A stretch of DNA of 64,000 nucleotides from RPQJ01 sp963706755 (GTDB lineage Bacteria; Pseudomonadota; Gammaproteobacteria; Steroidobacterales; Steroidobacteraceae): contig CAVPNH010000015.1 in assembly GCA_963706755.1 (NCBI GenBank), positions 1-64,000 on the forward strand, given 5' to 3'. Below are positions 39,197-49,594 of the stretch, in pieces. Position numbers and translations under genes: made by a program. Numbering within the stretch: position 1 is the stretch's first letter; each line of letters begins with the position of its first letter. The notes beneath the pieces are model-generated. The model was given only the letters and a program-made list of their open reading frames with translations. It searched no databases and had not been told where the DNA came from.

Positions 39197-40563
39197 TCAC
39201 GACCGCGGCCGCAGCAGCGTTACCGGGACGTTGTACACGATACTTCGCCGCGGCGCACGCTGAGCAGGACGCTCTGCGCCAGACGGACCTCGATCATTTT
39301 TTTCTGCAACGCCGCGACGTCGGCGAGCCCAACACCGCCCAGCCCGACCACGTAATCGCCCCGCTGCACCCCGATCCGCGCGGCGCTGCTCCCCGGGCGC
39401 ACGGCGCGGACCACGAGCCCGGATCGCTGCGCCTCGACGCGTAGGCCGAGCAGATCCCACGCCAGCGTACGGCGCGTTCCAGCGGGTACTCGCGGGCCCG
39501 CAGATTCAGCGTCCGCTCCGTGCCGTCACGCGTCACGGTAGCGGAATTCGCCATCCACCGGCTGGTCCCGGACCCGCTGTTCGAACTCGTAGCGCGATTG
39601 CACCGGTGACCGTGGACCGCCGTGACCACGTCACCGCGCGCGACGCCGGCCTCCTTCGCGGGGCTCTCGGCCTCGATGTCCGTACGACAACGCCGCGCGT
39701 GCACCGCGCACCCCGAAGTGCGCCGCGAGGTCGGGCGTGAGGTCCTGCACGATCGCCCCGACCCACGGAGGCGACCGCCCCGTATGCGATCAGGTCGCTG
39801 ACAATGCGCCGGGCCCGGTCCACCGGCAGGGCGAACCCGATGCCCTGCGCCTTCTGGTAAATCGCCGTGTTGATGCCGATGAGCGCCCCCGGATGTTGAG
39901 CAGCGGCCGCCGGAGTTCCCCGGGTTGATCGACGCGTCCGTCTGGATGAAGTCGTAATACGTCTGGTCGCCCTGCTGCAGCGTCCGCCCCACCGCGCTGA
40001 CGACCCCCGTCGTCACCGTGTGCGACAACCCGAACGGGTTGCCGATGGCAATGACGGTTTCGCCGATCATCAGCTCGTCTGCGATCGCCAATTCGACCTG
40101 CGGCAGGTCGCCGGGGCTTTGATGCGCAACACCGCCAGGTCGGAGTCGGAATCGGCGCCGACCAGTGTCGCGTCGAACTCACGCCCGCTGACCAACGCCA
40201 CGTGAATCCGATTCGCCTTGAGTACGACGTGCTGGTTGGTGAGAACATATCCGTCCGGCCGGATGATGACCCCCGAACCGAGGCTCGTGCGGGTGACGCG
40301 GCGCGGCTCGACGAAGTCGCGAAAGAACTCCTCGAAGAACGGATCGTTCGCGGCGCCAAACGGGCCGACCGGCGATTCAACCACCTGCTCGGTCCAGATA
40401 TTGACGACTGCGGGCGCTGACCTTTTCCACCGCCTCGACGACCGGGGTCCGCCGCATCGCATCGCCGGCCGCCGATGCACCGGGCCGCCGCGTACCGAGC
40501 GCCACGGGCGAGGCCGAGCACGGCGGGAAAGCAGCGACCAGCTGCCGACACGCCGCGCGTCAT
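39197..40563 (-). CDS. HtrA/DegP-type trypsin-like serine protease with PDZ domains (frameshifted)
   Basis: Periplasmic or membrane-anchored protease/chaperone. ATG at 40563 (MTRGVSAAGRC), probably a short anchor after frame repair, then VEAVEKVSPAVVNIWTEQ, LGSGVIIRPDGYVLTNQHVV (catalytic His), ATLVGADSDSDLAVLRIKAP (catalytic Asp), IGNPFGLSHTVTTGVVSAVGR, FIQTDASINPGNSGGPLLN (catalytic Ser in GNSGG) and GIGFALPVDRARRIV. Two PDZ domains follow (ESPAKEAGVARGDVVTAVHG; VRAVRPGSSAARIGVQRGDYVVGLGG). About 10 frame changes, dense between 39450 and 39900. The DUF420 gene lies just upstream and may overlap it. Confidence 0.9.
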
Positions 40564-40565
40564 CC

Positions 40566-40983
40566 CGCGTCACCAGGTGGTAGAGCATCAGGTACACCAC
40601 GACGCCGGTCACCGACACGTACAACCAGATCGGCAAGGTCCACCGCGCCAGGCGTCGGTGCCGTTCCACCTCGCCGCGCAGCGCCCGGTACACGGTGAGC
40701 ACCGCCAACGGCGGTAACGACCGCCGCGAGGACGGAGTGCGAGACGAGAACTGCCAGGTACACCACGCGCAGCCCGCCGGTGCCCGCGAAGCGGACCGAG
40801 CCGACCTGCGCGTGGTAGGTCAGGTACGACACCAGAAACAGCACCGACACCTAAACGCCCCGAGCATGCACGCCCGATGCGCGCCGATGTGGCCGCGCCG
40901 GACGAACGATAGCCCAGGCCGAGCAGGACGGCGCTCGTACAGTTCAGCACGGCGTTGACGGTCGGCAGATCCTGCACAGACAT
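40566..40983 (-). CDS. DUF420 membrane protein (cytochrome oxidase assembly-associated, frameshifted)
   Basis: Four- or five-helix membrane protein of the DUF420 family, commonly next to SCO and ctaA/B in oxidase assembly clusters. N-terminus MSVQDLPTVNAVLNCTSAVLLGLGY, then HIGAHRACMLGAF, LFLVSYLTYHAQVGSVRFAG, VYLAVLVSHSVLAAVV and RLARWTLPIWLYVSVTGVVVYLMLYHL. All blocks match DUF420. Frame changes near 40905, 40855 and 40705. The start at 40983 has GGAGGGG upstream (GTG at 40989 is possible). The C-terminus runs into htrA without a certain stop. Confidence 0.85.
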
Positions 40984-41009
40984 CGACACCCCTCCCCCGG
41001 CGGCTGCCG

Positions 41010-41683
41010 TCAGGAGCTGGCCCGCAACCCCGCCGCGTCGTGGCGCACCAACCGTGCGTACGCCTCCGGATCACTGCCGCTGTAATACCCGCGAATGTGC
41101 AAATCGCGATCGACCAGGATGAACCGGTCGCTGTGCGTGATCATGCCCTCGCTGTCGGGCTCCTCGCCAACGGCAAGGTGGAACCCGTCGCGAATCAGCG
41201 TGTAGAGCACCTCGCGATCCCCGGTGAGAAAGGTCCACCGCGTACCGTCGGCGCCGAATCGCCCCGCGTAGGCGTGCAACACCTCGGGCGTGTCGTACCC
41301 GGGATCGACCGAACGATACCAGGCGGACGACCCCGCCCGGGTCGGCGGGCAGCGCCGTCTGTAACTTCGCCATGGTGGCGGTCACATCGGGCACCGACTC
41401 GGGCAGCGTGTGAAAGACGAAATCGGCGAACCAGACCTGTCCCCGCAGATCCTCAGCTCGACACCCGGCGGCCGTCGTCGGCCGTCAGCGTGAACGCCGG
41501 CACCGTGCCGAGTACGGGAAGATTCGCTGTGGGATTGCCGACAGCGAGCCGCAGCAGCCACATGGTCAGACCAACACCGAGGACCGCGGTGAGGCCGACC
41601 CCCACCAGCGCCCGCGGCTGTGGCCACGCAGCAGCATCCGTATTCGGGGAGTTCACCGGACCCAGGGGCCTGCTCGTGTTCAT
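41010..41683 (-). CDS. SCO1/SenC-family copper chaperone (frameshifted)
   Basis: Membrane-anchored Cu(A)-site assembly factor for cytochrome c oxidase. Anchor helix VGVGLTAVLGVGLTMWLLRL, then VLGTVPAFTLTADDGRRVS and FADFVF with the copper motif seen after frame repair as TRCPSRCPM (CxxxC), followed by DPGYDTPEVLHAYAGRFGADG..WTFLTGDREVLY and ITHSDRFILVDRDLHIRGYY with the distal metal His. Frame changes near 41455, 41415, 41390 and 41325. ATG at 41683. Thioredoxin-like fold of about 215 residues. Context with ctaA, ctaB and DUF420 confirms the role. Confidence 0.9.
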
Positions 41684-41732
41684 GCGTCCATCGACCGCTG
41701 CCCGGGCGCAGCGGGTACCGCGTCGGGGTGAC

Positions 41733-42628
41733 TCAGAAGGGCGCCTTGTCGAGCGCCATGACGAGCAAGATGGCCGGCAGGTACAGCAGCGAGGCGAAGA
41801 GCAGATGCCCGCGCCGCCGGGGCCGTTGGGGCCGCGCAAACGCAATCCCGTACCCGAGGAAGGCAAGGCCAACACCAGCGCCGACACGAAGTACAGCGTA
41901 ACCGTTACCCGACGAGGGTCGGCACGAGCCAACGACCAGAACGCGAGACAATTGGTCACAAGCCTGCCGACCGGTGCTCCGTCCGTCCGGCAAGCTCGAC
42001 CACCGGCAGCAACGGATCCCCGCCCGGGCGTAGTCGTCGGATAGAGCTGGGCGATCGCCAGCGAGTGCGGCAAACTGCCGAGAGAACAGAATGGTGAAGA
42101 GCACCCACGCCTCGACGGACGTCCCGCGTGCCGCCACCCAGCCGGTAACACGCGGCAAGGCCCCGGGAACGGCACCGACGATCGTGCACAGCGGCGTGCG
42201 CAGCTTCATCGGCGGTAGAAAAAATGTAGCTCACGGTGGTAAGCGGTCACCGCGGCCGCCAGCACGTTGACCGCCACCGCCAGGTACAGCAATCCCGCCA
42301 CGGTCAAGACGAGCGCGAATACCAGCGCCTCGGTCGGCTACCGACCATCCGGCAAGGGGCGGCTTTGTGTGCGGCGCATCTTCGCATCGACCGCCCGTTC
42401 CCAGTACTGGTTGAGCGCCAGCGTGCCCGCCGCGGCCAGCCCCGTGCCGATCAACGTCGGCAGCAGGCGCATGAGGTGCGGCGTGCCCTCGCTACCAAGG
42501 TAGAAGCCGACAAAGGTGGTGACCAGGACCATCGACACGAGCCGCGGCTTGCCCAGCTCGACGAAATCGAGCACCCGCCGGCGCAGGCGCGCCGCGTCAG
42601 AAACCAGAACGCCCGACTCCGGAATCAT
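41733..42628 (-). CDS. ctaB: Protoheme IX farnesyltransferase (heme O synthase, frameshifted)
   Basis: UbiA-type prenyltransferase that converts heme B to heme O. N-terminus with DFVELGKPRLVSMVLVTTFVGFYLG, then LPTLIGTGLAAAGTLALNQYWERAVDAKMRRTQSRPLPDGR (the D/NxxxDxxxxRT(xx)RP signature of UbiA/CtaB) and, after frame changes near 42340-42290, ALVFALVLTVAGLLYLAV, AAAVTAYHLLSYIF, VPGALPRVTGWVAARG and a C-terminal LPAILLVMALDKAPF. About 290 residues. Start ATG at 42628 likely overlaps the stop of ctaA. Confidence 0.92.
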
Positions 42629-43612
42629 GCGACACATTTCCCCTTCACGTTGGACCGGCATCTGGCCCCGCATCGAGGCCGCCGCGCCGGACGCGCCAGC
42701 CGGATGGTGCTGCGCCAGTCCCGCCAAGCGCCACAAGGTGACCGTCAGGATTACCGTCGATGCGCAGAACGCACGCACCGTTGAGCCGATGGATCGTCAG
42801 GAAGCCGAGGCCGACGGTCGGCGATATCGCCTGGTTCATCGATGTGAACCGGTAGAAAAACGCGCCCAGACCGAGGTCGAGTTGGATGACGACCAGCGCC
42901 ATGAGGACGAGGGTCGGGCGTCGCAACTCGAGGCGTTCCGGGGTGGCGGCTGACGATGCCAATGGTGAGCACGGTCGAGCACCGCGCCACCGCACGCCGC
43001 CAGGATCAGGGTGCAAGCCGAGGCGGGTCCCGGTGTGCGTCAGCAACGCCCCAAAGATGATCTCGGCAGGCACCACCCCGAGCGCTAGGGATGCCACCGT
43101 CCGCAACTGTGTTGCGCCGGGCATCGGCGCCGTCGCCGCCGCGGCGTGCCACCAGCGCGACGTGCACACGGACAAACTGACCATCAACCCCAGGAAGGCG
43201 TGGGCGAAACAGCCGTGCACGATCGCCAACCCGTGTTGCAGCAGGACTACCCGCAGGCCACCGAGCACGCCCTGCACGATCACCGCCAGCAGCGCGACGA
43301 CCCCCAGCCAGCGGACCGCACGCCGCGTGTCGGCCCGCCACAGGACCAGGACAAAGACGACGGTCAGCATCCCCACCAGGCTGCCGATCAGCCGGTGGCT
43401 GTGTTCGTACAGGATCCCCCCACCATCATCGACGGCGGGTACGTGAACATGTTGTAGCCGAAGGTGGTCGGCCAGTCCGGCACGGCCAGACCGGAGCCGG
43501 TGTTGGTCACCACGCTGCCCACGAAGATCAGCACCAACGTGCAGAGCGACGTCACCACCGCGAGCCGGTGGGGCCAAGGAGACACGAAAACGTGGTTTGA
43601 ACGATCGGCCAT
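42625..43612 (-). CDS. ctaA: Heme A synthase (COX15/CtaA family, frameshifted)
   Basis: Converts heme O to heme A. From MADRSNHVFVSPWPHRLAVVTSLCTLVLIFVGSVVTNTGSGLAVPDWPTTFGYN, a typical bacterial Cox15 start (GSGLAVPDWP), through LYEHSHRLIGSLVGMLTVVFV (heme His), AVIVQGVLGGLRVVL, LAIVHGCFAHAFLGLMVSL (heme His), VPAEIIFGALLTHTGTRLG, LVVIQLDLGLGAFFYRF and LTIHRLNGACVLA (heme His). Frame changes near 43415, 43015, 42965 and 42760. The C-terminal end merges with ctaB; a TGA inside ATGA at 42625-42628 is the likely stop. First gene of the oxidase assembly set. Confidence 0.9.
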
Positions 43613-43680
43613 GCGCGAAAACGGGTTCCCAACTGGGTAGCCGACGGGCAGGAGAGTCAAGAGAACGCGGAGCGGGTCGG

Positions 43681-44483
43681 TCACTCGGCCGGTTGGACCG
43701 TGAACCCAACCACCAGCCGGTCCGCGCCGCGCTGAACCGACAGCTCGGCCGCCTCGTCGTGCGCGCGCAGCTTCTCCACGAAGTCACCCACGCCGGTCAC
43801 CGTCGCGCCGTCAACTGCCACAATGACGTCACCGCGCTGCAGCCCCGGTGGCGCGTCGCGGGCTACGTCGGCGACGATCACGCCACCGCCGGTCGGCACG
43901 CTGAAATACTCGGCCATGGCGTCGGTGAGATTCTGGACCGTCACACCGGCCAGCCGCTCGGTGCCCGACGTCGGCACAAGGTGCTGCAGGTCGATCGCCG
44001 GGGCATGGCGCAGTAGCCCGGTGGTGATGAAGATCGGACGGCCGCAGCGCATGGCCAGGGCGATCGCGTCACTCGGCCGGCTGTCGATAGGTAGCATCTG
44101 CCCGTCGGCCCGCAGCCAGATACGCGCATAGTAGGTCCCTGAGCATCCAGGCCCTCGATGACCACTCGGTCGAGCGTGCTGCCGGTCTGTTCGAGGATGG
44201 ATTTCATCAGGTCGTGGGTCATCGGGCGCGGCGGCACCACGCCGTGCAGCTGCGTCACGATGGATTGCGCCTCGTTCGGACCGATCCAGATCGGCAACGC
44301 CACCTTCCGGTCGCGGTCCTGCAACACCACGACCGGCGCGCGCCAGTCTGCGTCGAAGCCGACGTCGCGCACTTCAACTTCCACCTCGGTCGGAGCCTGA
44401 CGTCCGCACTGCGCCAGCGTCAGGGCGGACACCGTGATAAGGAGACCGGCACGCCGGTACGCGATAGGGTAATGACGACGCAT
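43681..44483 (-). CDS. Lipoprotein with a DUF151 (bifunctional nuclease) domain and a C-terminal PDZ domain
   Basis: Lipoprotein signal with lipobox TLAQC near residue 26, so exported and lipidated. The DUF151 domain reads VVVLQDRDRKVALPIWIGPNEAQSIVTQLHGVVPPRPMTHDLMKSILEQTG, VVIEGL, then after a frame change near 44135 ADGQMLPIDSRPSDAIALAMRCGRPIF, with the conserved acidic and RPSDA residues. From about residue 180 a PDZ fold (GGGVIVADVARDAPPGLQRGDVIVAVDGATVTGVGDFVEKLR) follows to the end. DUF151 proteins are usually cytoplasmic and short; an exported DUF151-PDZ version is unusual. Function unproven; nuclease activity has been reported for plant members only. Confidence 0.85.
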
Positions 44484-44565
44484 GCGCTGTGCTTTCCGGA
44501 AAACTACGAAAGTGTACGGCTGGGGTGCTGACAATTCAAACGTGAATCGTGGGCCATCGTCGTGC

Positions 44566-47197
44566 CTACGGCTGCCGCAGCGACGCGGCAAGGCGCGCTT
44601 CGATTCCACCGAGGTCCTCGACGCGCGGCCCGCGCGTCACGACGCGGTCGCGCTCGCGCGCGGCGCGGCCGATCGTTATCAGCCCCAGCTCGGCGTATCG
44701 GTTCAAGACGTTGCCGACGGTGACGCTCGAGTTGCCTTCCGGCTTGTGCACCTCGCCAAGCAGCAGGCCCGTCCGGTAGCGCTTCTGGGTTCGCTCGAGC
44801 AGGGCCTTGCGCGGCTGCCCCCTCCTCCGAGGCAGCTCGAGCAACGCCTGCGCCACGATCCAGTAGGCTTCGCGAAAGTTGTCGAGCAACACGGCGGCAC
44901 GCCGGACGAACGGATGCGACGCGTCGAGCTCCGCCGTCCTCGGCTCAGCGCCCCCTCGGCACGCAGGTAGGCCTCCACCCGCCCGAGTTGGCGCCGAGAT
45001 CCTGCCGCTCCGGCAGCGGGAACTCCCAGCGGAAACAGATCGAGCCACCAGCCACGTCATCGCGCAGCGCCGCCCCGCGCAGCCCGCGCACAGGCGCGCG
45101 ACAGCAATGCCGGCAGCAGGAAGAAGTGGATCGTGTTGTTCTTGTAGAAGTCGAGCGCCAGGCGCTTCTCGGGCGGCACGTGGATGCACGACCCCGTCGC
45201 CCGGCACGCGCTGGACCAGGCCGCCGGTCTCGAGAAACGCGAGATTCTCGCGGAATTCGCTCGACGTTCCGCTCGAGCGACGCGGTGAAGCGTACCCCGC
45301 GCTGGCGCAGAAACTGCACCAGCGCCTGCGCGCCGGCCACGAACTCGTCGTAGCGCCAAGCCGCGTGCGGCGGGCTGAGCAACACCGTGGCGGACACCGA
45401 TGTGGCGCCGGCCACGGTCACCTCGTTGACCTCGCGCAGGAGGCGGAAGCCGAGCTTCTGGATGAAGCGGCGCTTCTCCGTCTTCGACGTCAGGGTCTCC
45501 GGACGCGTCTGCGAAGCTTCGCTGCGTCGCCGAGCGCGGCGTCGAGCGAGATCGGTTCGGCGAAGGTGATGTACACCGTGCCGTGCTGCGCCGCAGAACG
45601 CTGCGCGCCTGCACCAGCGCCCGCAGCGACTCCTTCTCCTTCTCGCGCGCCACCAGCTCGCGCTTGTACGCCTCCTCCTCGACGACGCGCCCGTAGTGGA
45701 TCGAGACCGGCACCAAGTAGAGATCGCGCCGCACCCCGCCGACGAAGGCGTCGACGATCGCCGACAGCATGCCGAGTTTCGGGGTCAGGATCTTGCCGGT
45801 GCGGCTGCGCCCGCCCTCGATGAAGAACTCCTGCGTGTAGCCCTCGCGGATGAGGAACGTCGAGGTAGCTGCGGAACACCGCCTTGTAGAGCGGGTTGTC
45901 CTCGAAGGTGCGGCGGATGAAGTACGCGCCGGCGCCGCGGAACAGCGGCGCCGAGCGGCCAGAACGACAGATTGATCCCGGCCGCGATGTGCGGCGGGCT
46001 CAGGTAGTTGATGTGGAACAGGTACGACAGGATGAGGTAGTCGAAGTGGCTGCGGTGGCACGGGACCAGCACGACCGGGTGCTGCTTCACGCACTCGAGC
46101 GACGCTTCTCCAGCCCGCGTGTACTCGAAGCCCTGAAAGACGCGCGGCCAGATCCGGTTGAAGACGAACTCGAGGATGGCGAAGTAGAATGCCGTTGATA
46201 GTTGGCGGCCATCTCGTCGAAGTAGCGCTCGGCCGTGCCGCCACAACTGCGACTCGGGCTTGCCGCTGCTCGGCGGCGAGACTGACGAATCAGCGTCGGC
46301 GACCTCGTCGTTCTGCAGCACCACGCTGCCGCACCTGCTGCTTCGGCAGCAGCGTCGGGCCCCAGACCACGCGCTCCTCGCGATAGAGGAAGATCTGCAG
46401 GGCGCGCGCCAGGCGGCGCACGATGCGCTCCTCGCCCCTCGCGCTGGTAGCTCGCGCGCGAACTCGCGCAGCGCCACGTGCGTGCCGACCGTGAGGCTGG
46501 TGTCGCGCCCGTTCCACACAGGGAGACGAAGCGCTTCGATCTCGCCCGGCGCTTCCTGCAGGCTGTACACCAAGCGTCGCGAGGCGCGACTCCTTGCGGC
46601 GCGATAGCCGCGGCCGCGCAACACCGCCAGCGGCACCAGAAACACCTCGTGCGTCACTCGCTGTCCGCGGCGTGGACGATCTCGCGCAGGTAGTCGGTAC
46701 CGCTGCGCACCCGCTGAGCGCCGAGCTGGCGGCTTGTCGAGCAGCCGCACCCCCGGCGCGCGCGTCCGCATGAAGATCAGGACGGGTCGCCCGGCGCGGA
46801 CCAGCCGCTGGCACAGCGATCGCGGTCTTCGTGGCGTCGCAACTCCGCCCCAAGCATGCGCACGCGCGCGCATCCGCCGCCACGGATCACGACGATCTCC
46901 CGCAGCGGCCGCAGCAACAAGGCTGCGGACGTCGGAGACGAACTCCGGCAGCGGCAAGCCCTCGCGCAGCAGCACGAAGGCGATCATCAGGTAGTCGACC
47001 AGCGACCGGTAGCGCATCACGTAGACGACGCTGCCGCGCGCCGCGAGCATGCGGATATGCTCGACGGCACCGGGATCCAACCGCACCTGGCCCAGCAACC
47101 GCCGGCACACCACTCCCGGCAGCCAGCCGAGCCGGCGCAACGGGCCCGGCGCCCCCAACGTGTCGACGATTTCCCCGTCACGCGCGGACTGCGTCAT
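44566..47197 (-). CDS. plsB: Glycerol-3-phosphate acyltransferase, PlsB-type (heavily frameshifted)
   Basis: Membrane-bound first step of phospholipid synthesis. PlsB signatures: RMLAARGSVVYVMRYRSLVDYLMIAFVLLREGLPLPEFV at the N-terminus, HPVVLVPCHRSHFDYLILSYLFHINYLSPPHIAAGINL (the HxxxxD catalytic motif), GAFFIRRTFRGNPLYKAVFRSYLD-like region, EFFIEGGRSRTGKILTPKLGMLSAIVDAF (motif III) and LYLVPVSIHYGRVVEEEAYKREL. C-terminal RYAELGLITIGRAARERDRVVTRGP. At least 20 frame changes over 2.6 kb. Size about 870 residues. Starts GTG or ATG at 47200/47197. Upstream epimerase gene is on the same strand with 57 bp between. Confidence 0.93.
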
Positions 47198-47254
47198 CAC
47201 CCCACCTGTTTAGCACAGCACCGCTGACCGCGGCGACTCACCGCGTCGCACCAC

Positions 47255-48207
47255 TCAGGCGCGGTACTCCGGCTTGAGCGCGTCCGCCGCCAGGTGACGC
47301 ACCATCCGCAGAATGCCGTCACGCCAGTCGACGCGCGTCGGTCCGATCAACGCGTGCATGCGCTCCGTGTCGAGACAGAGGCTGCCGAACGCCTCCGGTA
47401 TCGTCCTGAAAGGTCGGCACGAGGCCGGTCAGCTCCTGCAGATAGCCGCACCACTCCTCGATGCTGGTGGATTGCGGAGCCGCCGAAGTTCACCGTCGTC
47501 GTGTCCACGGACGCGGCGGCGAGCAGGCGCGGAATCTTCTCCAGGTAATCGTCGACGTGCAGGAGGTTGTAGAGGTTCGGGCGCTCCGGGTGGACGGTGA
47601 TGGGGATGCCCTGGCGCATCATGATCAGGTGGTAGAAGGGCCAGCCGCCGGTGTCGCCGTACGGGACGCTGAGCCGGGCGATGGTCGCCGGCACCCCCAG
47701 ACGCCGCGCGCACAAGCGCACCACCGTTTCCGCGGCGATCTTGCTGATGCTGTAGGTCGGAAACAATGAACGGTGGTTGTCGCCGAGGGCCGAGTCCTCG
47801 CGCCGCGGCGCGTGCCCGCCGTAGGCGTACACCGCCCCCGAGGAGAAATGGACGACGGCCTTGGCCCGCGGCAGCTGCATCATGAGGTCGCCGATGCCCT
47901 CGGCGTTCGCCTGCAGATCCACCGCCCATCTGCCGCTCTTGGCCACGGCGAAGTTGAGCACGTAGTCGATGTCCGCCGGCACCTGGCGCAAGCTCGCAGG
48001 CTCTGCCAGGTCCGCTTTGATCGGCACCGCACCGAGGCCGCGGACCTGCGCCACATCCTCCTCGCGCATGAAGCGGGCCAGGGCGAACACCTCGGCGCTC
48101 TTCGCGTACGCCGCCACCACGGGCAGCGCCACCTGCCCGGTGGGTCCGGTGATCAGTAGTCGTTTTCCCGTCAGGTCGATCGGTGCGAGCGTCGTGGTGT
48201 CAGCCAT
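47255..48207 (-). CDS. NAD(P)-dependent epimerase/dehydratase (extended SDR)
   Basis: Extended short-chain dehydrogenase, mostly clean. Rossmann motif LLITGPTGQVALPVVAAYA at residues 14-32 (GxxGxxA form), VPIKADLAEPASLRQVPADIDYVLNFAV, VHFSSGAVYAYGGH, catalytic YxxxK in TYSISKIAAETVVRL, ARLSVPYGDTGGWPFYHLIMMRQG, NLLHVDDYLEKIPRLL. Two frame changes near 47470 and 47400 lead to the C-terminus ending LAADALKPEYRA. ATG at 48207. Substrate is likely a nucleotide sugar or a lipid/steroid-type ketone, not determinable. Confidence 0.88.
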
Positions 48208-48256
48208 AGGGCCGAGCATATTCCACGTTTCGGCGAGCGCGGGAAGCCGCGCCGGC

Positions 48257-48296
48257 GCCCTCACCCCAACCCTCTCCCATCCGGGAGAGAGGGGAC
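48257..48296. repeat. Dispersed palindromic repeat (CCCTCACCCCAACCCTCTCCC...GGGAGAGAGGGG)
   Basis: Arms CCCTCTCCC and GGGAGAGAGGG around AT/CC. A second member of this family is at 1873-1909. Located upstream of the divergent epimerase and acyl-CoA dehydrogenase genes. Confidence 0.85.
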
Positions 48297-48388
48297 CTTG
48301 GCGCCTCCAATATGTATGACAAGTTTCGGTCCCGGGGCGTTGACCAGCGCGCGGAACATGTTTGAATTGACCATTCGAGAGGCCACGC

Positions 48389-49572
48389 ATGCATATCGAT
48401 TTCACAGATGAACAGAAGACGCTCCGCGATGAGTTGCGGCGCTACTACCACGTCCTCTTCGGCACCGACCTGCGGCGCCGGCTCGACGACGAGTGGGACC
48501 AGCTCGGCGGCCCCGCCTTTCGTGAAGCGATGGGCCACATGGGCAGGGACGGCTGGCTCTCGATCGGTTGGCCGAAGGCGTACGGCGGCCACGGCCGCGG
48601 ACACCTCGACCAGTTCATTTTCTGGGACGAGACCTATCGCGCGCGGGCGCGCCGCTCCCGCTCATCACCGTCAACACCGTCGGGCCGATGTTGATGCAGT
48701 TCGGCACCGAGGCGCAGCGCACCGAGTTCCTCCCGAAGATCCGTAACGGCGAGTTGCTGGTGTCGATCGGCTACACCGAACCCGGCGCCGGCACCGACCT
48801 CGCCTCGTTACAAACCCGCGCCGAGCGCGACGGCGACGAGTGGGTGATCAACGGGCAGAAGGTGTTCACCACCCACGCCGGCGACGCCGATTACGTCTGG
48901 CTCGCGGCCCGCACCGACGCCGAGGCCCCCAAGCACAAGGGCATTTCGATCATCCTCGTGCCGACCAGCGCCCCGGGCTTCTCGTGCACCCCGCTGCGCA
49001 CGATCGGCGGCGAACTCACCTACGTCGACCTACTACGACCACATCCGCGTACCGACGACGAACACGGTCGGCCGGTGAACGGCGGGTGGTCCCTGATCAC
49101 CGGCCAATTGAATCTCGAACGCATCGTCCTCGCCATGCCCGCCTCACTCGATCGCGTCCTCGACGAAGTGTGGGCGCTGGGCCCAGACGACGGAGCGGCC
49201 GGCGGCGGCCCGGTGATCGACGAGCCATGGGTCCAGGAGAGTCTGGCACGGGTGTATGCCCAGCTCGACGCCCTCAAGGTGCTCAACTGGCACGCGGCCT
49301 GGTTGATGGACCAGGGCAGTGCCGGCATGGCCGAAGCGTCGGCCGTCAAGGTGTTCGGCACCGAGACGGTGATCGCCTGCTACCGCGATCTGCTCGAAGT
49401 CACCCGCCAGGCCGGAGTGGTACGCCGCGGACAGCCCGGCGCGATCCTCAACGGACTGCTGGAGTCGGCGCACCGGTTGGCGATGGTCAACACCTTCGGC
49501 GGCGGGGTCAACGAAGTGCAGCGCGATCTGATTGCGATGGCCGGGCTCGGCTTGCCCCGCGCCCGTCGCTAA
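48389..49572 (+). CDS. Acyl-CoA dehydrogenase (first of pair)
   Basis: FAD flavoprotein oxidising an acyl-CoA or CoA-linked steroid/terpenoid. MHIDFTDEQKTLRDELRRYY at the start, WLSIGWPKAYGG, NTVGPMLMQFGTEAQRTEFLPKIRNGELLVSIGYTEPGAGTDLASLQTRAERDGDEWVINGQKVFTTHAGDADYVWLAAR (the ACAD FAD/substrate motifs GYTEPxAGTDL and NGQKxFTT), a middle domain and C-terminal helices with AVKVFGTETVIACYRDLLEV and NTFGGGVNEVQRDLIAMAGLGLP (R/E-type end). Frame changes near 48650 and 49030-49060. 23 bp ahead of a second, shorter ACAD gene, suggesting a heteromeric pair as in actinobacterial FadE systems. Confidence 0.9.
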
Positions 49573-49594
49573 CCGCCGGTCGGGAGCCTCAAAC

